Below, piece by piece: positions 58,707 through 64,000 of a stretch of DNA of 64,000 nt (position 1 is its first letter; every line of letters starts with the position of its first letter). The DNA is from Moniliophthora roreri. Its lineage: Eukaryota; Basidiomycota; Agaricomycetes; Agaricales; Marasmiaceae. The stretch covers positions 1,116,001 through 1,180,000 of the forward strand of contig LATX02000189.1 of the NCBI GenBank assembly GCA_001466705.2, given 5' to 3'. Under the pieces are notes generated by a model that did not search any database, was not told the origin of the DNA, and saw nothing but the letters and a program-made list of their open reading frames with translations. The position numbers and the translations under genes are program-made.

Positions 58707-58944
58707 GGAGAGTTTTGGTGCGTCATTATTCCTCTCGATTGGACCTCCATCTAACTCTTACTTGAATAAAAGCTATGTATCGGGACGCCAGATATCAGGT
58801 AGCACAGCCATTCCATTGAACAACATAGCAAGACATATGCGTAGCAAAAACAAAATCATGGAATGCAGTGTATCCATGCAGAATAAATACGCGAATAAAT
58901 TACTCCATGCTCTTGACCAGGCTCTAAAGACTTAAAGTCGTCAA

Positions 58945-61900
58945 TCAACCTGGTTCCCTCTTCGAATACTCCGAAGGTGTGTACGACTTTCTCTGCACCT
59001 CACGGAGCTCTTGCCACAGCGTGCTTCTACCTTCCGTGTCAGCAACGGAGCTCGGTGGCGGAGGCAGTCTGGTAGGGCTACGATCTCGAGCATACCATGG
59101 AACCGGATCCGTGGATTTGATCGAGCGTGCCGGACTGGATTCCCTCGTCCTCTGGTTGGAAAGTAATGTGCGTGTCGGGCTCGGATCCGTTCGGGCTTTG
59201 GGTAGATACAGTAAACCAGTCCTAGCGGATAACGGCCGTGAATAGCGAACAGGCGGTTGCCTTTGACCGGCGGCTTCTGATTCCTCATCTTCCTCCGACT
59301 CTTCGACACGCAACGCTCTCCTCGGAAACCCAGTTCTCACTAATGAGGTCGTCGAAGGGGCAGGAAAAGGGCGGACAGTGGTAATAGGACGACTGATCGT
59401 GGGTTTAGTGCTGGCAACTGGAAAGTATCTCGCACGCCTGGGAATGTTGTCAGTTATTGTCAAAGGTGTCATTTTAGAACATACGCGACTGCCTTGAGCG
59501 ATAGCTTAGTTCTGTGCACCTGTACCCACTTCTCGAAACAGCGTTCTATTACCGGTATGAGCATATTTGGAAACAGCGGAGCTTGATTCAGACATACTGA
59601 GTGTAGATAGCTTGTCATATTCCCTTGCTTTCTTTGCTTGCAAGGCTCGCGGGAGTTGGTCCATCCATATTTTCCAGTACTTGGCTTTGACGTGCGACGC
59701 ATGAAATTTGATCGCGGGCAGTGACTGTTGATAACCTTAGAATAAGGGAAACGTAATGAGAATATTAGAGATCTACCTTTGTTTTCGCTTGCCAGGTGAC
59801 GAAAGCACGATATTTAAGCCTCTCTGCATTGGAAATGACGAATTCATATTCCTGAGTGATATTATCAGCAAGGCGCTGACCATAATTGTAATGGTCGAAC
59901 TCACAAGAGGTTGCAGCCGAGCGTCTTTATAGCGTTCCCGCCATTTGTCCCAGAAAATCATAAGCGTTGCGATTCGCCGTTCTTCCTCCCTCTCTTGCAA
60001 AGCAAGACGGCGATGGCGAGCAACACGAGCGGCGGCGAGCCAACGGTAGAATATCCGTTTGAATTTTTCTGGAGAATGCCAGTAAGCATAAGGGAAGACA
60101 CTGATCAGAAATGGTCAGACCTTCTCGCTTTATGTCTTGATAACTCTGCATCAAGCTGAGCTCCTCTTCATGCCGGGCGTATACACGCTTCCATTTATTA
60201 AAGGCCGTACTAGATTGGACAGTTAGCTTCATTTTCCACATAACACGACGGTGAACGTACGTCAAAAGTGTCTCCTTTGTGTGATGAGCTACTTCCTGGG
60301 CTACCCTCAGTTCTCTATCTTTGATTTCGACTACACGAAGTGTCCAGTACTGCAGTGCGTCGTTGAGAATTCGCTATAATTGATCTGCAGTCAGTAAACT
60401 TTCGTGTTACTACGATCGTCCACTATTCACCTTGCGTACGCGATCCTGAATGATTCGCTCGGCTTCTCGTAGATGTTTTTGCTTTTTGGTCCGATTCAAC
60501 CATACTGGAACACTTCATAAGCTTCGTCCATGCGTTGCAATGATGCTTCACTCACGCTCAAAATATATTTGCATCTTGTTTCGTTCGAGTTGTTGGAGCT
60601 TCGCAGATCGCACCTTTTCTTGATACTTCTGCTTTATGACGGACCAATACCGGCGGAGGATAAAATAACGCTCGATCACACGAGCTTTCTTCTGCATCTT
60701 GAGCTGCTTAAAGAGTCGGAGCCTCCACTCCAAAATGGTCCGTTGCATGAGTTGGTTGGCATAGTATTGGCCAGCAAACAACCAAGCGTTCTGATGACTG
60801 GCATGTACTTCCCGCCATCTTTGCATAGCGAGCTTGCTGGCAGAGCTATTCAATCGTTGAGAGAAGCGTAAAGCAACATCTAGTGGCAGGATGTCAGCCC
60901 ATGAGATGCTTCTATAATCGAATGCTATACTGACCCTCAAGACGGCGCTGGGAACGAAGTTGCATTTTCCAGACCACCCAAGCGCTTCTGATGAGTCTGA
61001 AGGCTTTGACCTTCTCCAGCAGTTTGCCTCTTTCATGAGCTTTCCACACTCTCATGACTGCACGCAGCAAAATATCATCCTGACGAGCGACGTGTTTATT
61101 TGCACGGTGCTCAAGGTTCTGTCATTTTCGATGCGTCAGCGCGCACTAAAGTCAAGGATTTGGATACTGACCGTCATCCGGTCACGAGTAGCTTTCCATG
61201 ATCTGATTACTTTCTTGGCCAAGTTGAAGCGGTAGATAAAATCCGCAGCCCGTACATCATTCCTATGCGAGATGAGTTATTTGTTTCGGACGCTTACACG
61301 ACAAATAGACTCACCAGTGCTTCTTCCAAACCCCAAGTGCTTCACTTTTAATCCGGAATGCGACGCGATTCTCCACAACCTTTTCAGGTACCCGAAGTTC
61401 CGTGCGCCTCCGCCAATGATCCCAAAATCTAGCAACGAAAGTCTCGTAGTACGCCTGATCAGCATTGGCCTCGAGGTGATAGATGCCATGTAGGGTTTCC
61501 TTCCAGCGTAGGTAGCAGCGAACAACCAACCGCTCTTGGTAGTGCTGCTCGGCCGCACGGAGCTGGTATGCCTGACGCCATCGAAGGAAGAAATCCCTTT
61601 TCACTCCCTCGTTGTGCCGTTTTCGAACAATTGCCATTTTAGAACGCATGTCCTGACGCCAGGCTGCTTGTTGCTTCTCTTTAACACGTTCCATCATTCT
61701 TTGCTTCCACACCTTAAAGGCTGCCTTCAGGCATCGTGCGTTGGCCACAGCCGCCACACGAGAATACAACTCCCGATGTACGACGGCACGTTGCCGCCAG
61801 CGCTGGAAGTGTATACGGACTACGAGATTATCCCTGGCTTCCCCAATTTGACTATTGGTAGTCTGTAATGGAAAACGCGCTAGTCAGTGAAGTAAAGCCA

Positions 61901-62938
61901 TGAAGAGATCGAGCAACACACCATAATCCAAGTAAATCCTTGCTTCCAAATATCCCAACACCTTTCCAGAAGCCTGTCATCTCTGAACCTATCCGCTTCC
62001 TTCTCGTCTTGAGCCATCTTAATCTTCTTCCACGCATCCTCCTCATTAATCGCACTATTGCTTCGCTCTCTTCCTTTAGGAATGATAGGCAAAAGCTGCT
62101 TTGGGGCACTATGACGATCAGTTCCAATAGAAGATATAGAGTCAAGCGGCGCTGGTTTAGGTATTGCGGTTGCCCTGACTGCAGCCCGATATGACGGGGG
62201 CGTAGAGGTTTCGGCGAATGGTGTTGAAGACGACTCGTACTCCCAACGGCTTTTTTGTGAAGGGCGGTACCCAGGACGATGTGAAGGTGCAGACAGAAGG
62301 GGATAGTCCTCAATTTCAAGGCCAAGGGTATTGTTGGTTAGGTCGGAGGGGTTGGGGGAAAGGCGATGAGGGTTGAAGGGCGAAGACAATCGTTGAGCCG
62401 GGAATTCTGATTCAGCATCAGCACCCGACTCTGAGGGGAGGCGTTCTGTATCTTCTTCAGCATGCGAAACAGAAGAAAACAGATCATCCGTGAGGCCCTG
62501 TGTTGCGAACGTGGATGCATGAGACGGCTTCTGAGTGACTGGGATACTCGTTTTGCCATATTGCGGCCGTTTGGGGCCACCATGTGAGCCATATCCATTT
62601 TGCTGCTTTATCATCTCCCATTTGTCGCTCCAACTTCCGCCTCTCAGCGTTCCCAGCTTCAATAATTTCCCATAATAGAAAACTTCCTTGGGATTCATGC
62701 CCCGCTCCTGCAGCACATCGTTGTAGGCCTTGAAGACCGTTAGGAAGGTGGTTGCAGTAGTTCCTGCTCGCTCAATGATGGCATCCAACAGTTCGACATC
62801 TTCATGGGAGAGACCAGTGAGCTCTGGTGCTGTGACCTGAGAGGAATGGGAAAGATCGGCTGATTGGATACTGACAGGTTCTGCAATAGGAGTGCGCTTG
62901 GCTGGCGGAGAAGAGCGACTGGGCCTAAAGCCGAACAT
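58945..62938 (-). CDS. SFI1: Sfi1-type centrin-binding repeat protein of the spindle pole body
   Basis: A long helical filament protein that binds centrin and drives spindle-pole-body duplication. The start chosen is 62936-62938 (MFGFRPSRSSPPAKR); an upstream in-frame ATG at 63049 is less like relatives. The N-terminal domain reads LSHEDVELLDAIIERAG, LTVFKAYNDVLQERGM and FYYGKLLKLGTLRGGSWSDK. A disordered Ser/Pro region follows. From about 61980 to 59480 many Sfi1 repeats follow one another, each with aromatic-Leu...Trp spacing, for example LLERCWDIWKQGF, FKVWKQRMMERVKE, FFLRWRQAYQLR, CYLRWKETLHGIY, ILEWRLRLFKQLK and YFILRRYWSVIKQKY. The C-terminus is Arg/Ser/Pro-rich, ending YSKREPG at 58945. 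Several short introns are present. Confidence 0.88.
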
Positions 62939-63469
62939 AGAACCGTAATGTCTGTTACACGCGCTGGTACAGCATACGGGATGGTCGTCGTGAGTAAACA
63001 ATTCAACACGCGTGACCGTGCCTCGCCGCGTAAAAATTCCTCCTCCCACGCTCCTCCCACCGCAAACATCGAAACATGTTCAGTCTCTTCTATAATTTAA
63101 CAACACGCAGACGCTAGTACATATTGGCGAAAACCTAGCGGGGACAGGGAGGCATTGTCGGGCGCCATTAACTAACGCACGTCGGATTCTTCGACGGCAA
63201 ATTGCCAAGTTACAGTACGAAGCTTTGAATTTCTTTGGGCTTTCCACATTCAGAAACGAGGAATCAGGCACCATTTCCAGCCTCATAGGTTTCACCTGGT
63301 TCGAACGCTGCAGTTATTTGGCTCCTAATCTCAATTTTGACAAGCCCCGGTGCCAATGTCAAAACTGCCATCGTCCTGTTATGCCACCAATCAATCGTTG
63401 TGTACCATGCATTCTCAGGCCTGAACGACTAATAGCTCTTTAGGGTTGGTCTCGGAACTTGCATAGAAT
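62939..63469. other. Upstream region of SFI1, no gene recognised
   Basis: A 72-codon plus-strand frame (63225-63443) carries two CxxC-like pairs near its end but has no support from splicing or a family. Otherwise nothing was seen. The SFI1 promoter should lie here. Confidence 0.35.
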
Positions 63470-63675
63470 CTAGATGGCTGGGGCAACGTTCCTTCCTTGT
63501 TCCTCCCCATTCAGCTCCATCTCACCTTTGGAATCTATCAGTGTCACAGGGTATCCTGTAAAACGGGATCTTTTCATTCGAGAGGATAAAATCTTCCAGA
63601 GATATCACTCAACGGCACTTACTTACTCCCCTCAGGCATTGTTCTGTCAAATGCCACACCTCGCAGCAGCTTCAT
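63470..63675 (-). CDS. Possible small spliced ORF or pair of exons, unknown function
   Basis: On the minus strand an ATG at 63673-63675 opens MKLLRGVAFDRTMPEG. A strong donor (GTAAGT) and acceptor (TTTTACAG) then join in frame to RYPVTLIDSKGEMELNGEE and a stop at 63470-63472, giving 44 residues. The second exon holds a possible further donor (GTGAGA, near 63513), so this could instead be part of a larger gene. There is an in-frame stop just before the ATG. No family was recognised. The evidence is the pair of good splice sites and the open joined frame only. Confidence 0.3.
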
Positions 63676-64000
63676 GGTGATTCCCTACACAGTTCAGAAG
63701 GAACCAGCCACCGTAAGTAGTAGAGCTTCCATAATGATAATGTTCTAGCTGGACACTGGGAAAGAAGCGTGTGGCGTATCTCTGATCGCTTTGTTACGCA
63801 GGTTCTGTCTTGGGCCTAGCGCCCTGCAACCTTGCACCCCGAATATTGGTATTACTGTATGCCCGAAATCCGTGCTGATTTTAGCTTTAACCGAGCGGTG
63901 GAGCTCAGGTGGCCGTCTGCTCATAAAATTGTCTTATCGATCGGTACTGGAACCACCGGACACTGGGCTTTCAGCAAACTTGCAGCAAATGTTACCGCAA
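63676..64000. other. Right edge, nothing recognised
   Basis: The last 325 bp shows no open frame of note and no motif I could recognise on either strand. Confidence 0.4.

Noticed and set aside
63225..63443. Plus-strand frame with CQCQNC and CVPC near its end, suggesting a zinc-binding microprotein
   Set aside because: Cys pairs alone in a 72-codon frame are weak evidence. There is no start-site, splice or family support.

Overview
The window looks like a 64 kb piece of a basidiomycete genome, most likely Agaricomycetes. Genes are dense and on both strands. Most are split by many introns of about 45-60 bp with GT...AG ends. The predicted proteins are typical fungal orthologues: UBP15/USP7, Sec66, Shr3, an SSA-type Hsp70, Gyp7 and Sfi1. 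Exon joins were worked out by eye, so gene ends are firmer than internal boundaries.

Layout. 1-2649 (-): unrecognised disordered protein with an Arg/Asp/Glu-rich tract, running off the left edge. 4029-8279 (+): UBP15/USP7 deubiquitinase. 8453-9352 (-): Sec66. 9910-12038 (+): mitochondrial citrate synthase. 12382-13670 (-): unrecognised proline-rich protein. 13877-16321 (+): PP2A B56 regulatory subunit. 16921-19248 (+): cytosolic Hsp70. 19511-22698 (-): secreted PhoD-type phosphatase. About 23500-25830 (-): a decayed second PhoD copy holding a small terminal-inverted-repeat element. 26880-29668 (+): Zn2Cys6 regulator of PrtT type. 29942-32639 (+): TBC1D5-like RabGAP. 32900-35396 (+): succinate dehydrogenase flavoprotein. 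35545-37788 (-): SPF45 splicing factor. 37852-38458 (+): ARPC5. 38653-39156 (-): small unknown protein. 39361-40116 (-): RsfS-domain mitochondrial protein. 40395-41156 (+): Shr3. 41394-43671 (-): LETM1. 43742-45337 (+): ALKBH1. 45373-46632 (-): FAH-family hydrolase with a signal peptide. 47276-47701 (+): ribosomal protein eS21. 48349-51397 (+): Gyp7. 51600-52510 (+): aprataxin. 52629-54463 (-): Gfo/Idh/MocA oxidoreductase. 54649-55150 (-): small coiled-coil protein. About 56990-57842 (-): broken CE1 esterase. 58437-58706 (+): 76-residue PIG-Y-like protein. 58945-62938 (-): Sfi1. The last kilobase is nearly empty.

The genes do not form one pathway. Themes recur: mitochondrial function (citrate synthase, SDH1, LETM1, RsfS, possibly ALKBH1), endomembrane biology (Sec66, Shr3, PIG-Y, and two RabGAPs that both belong to Rab7/Ypt7-regulating families), and extracellular hydrolases (PhoD, its relic, the CE1 relic, the FAH-like protein). 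Two divergent pairs (SPF45/ARPC5, LETM1/ALKBH1) have only about 60-70 bp between start codons. The gene-poor accessory stretches are 22.7-26.9 kb and 55.2-58.4 kb; both hold dead copies of secreted hydrolases. I found no defence system, CRISPR array, rRNA, tRNA or biosynthetic cluster, and no system I would call clearly new.
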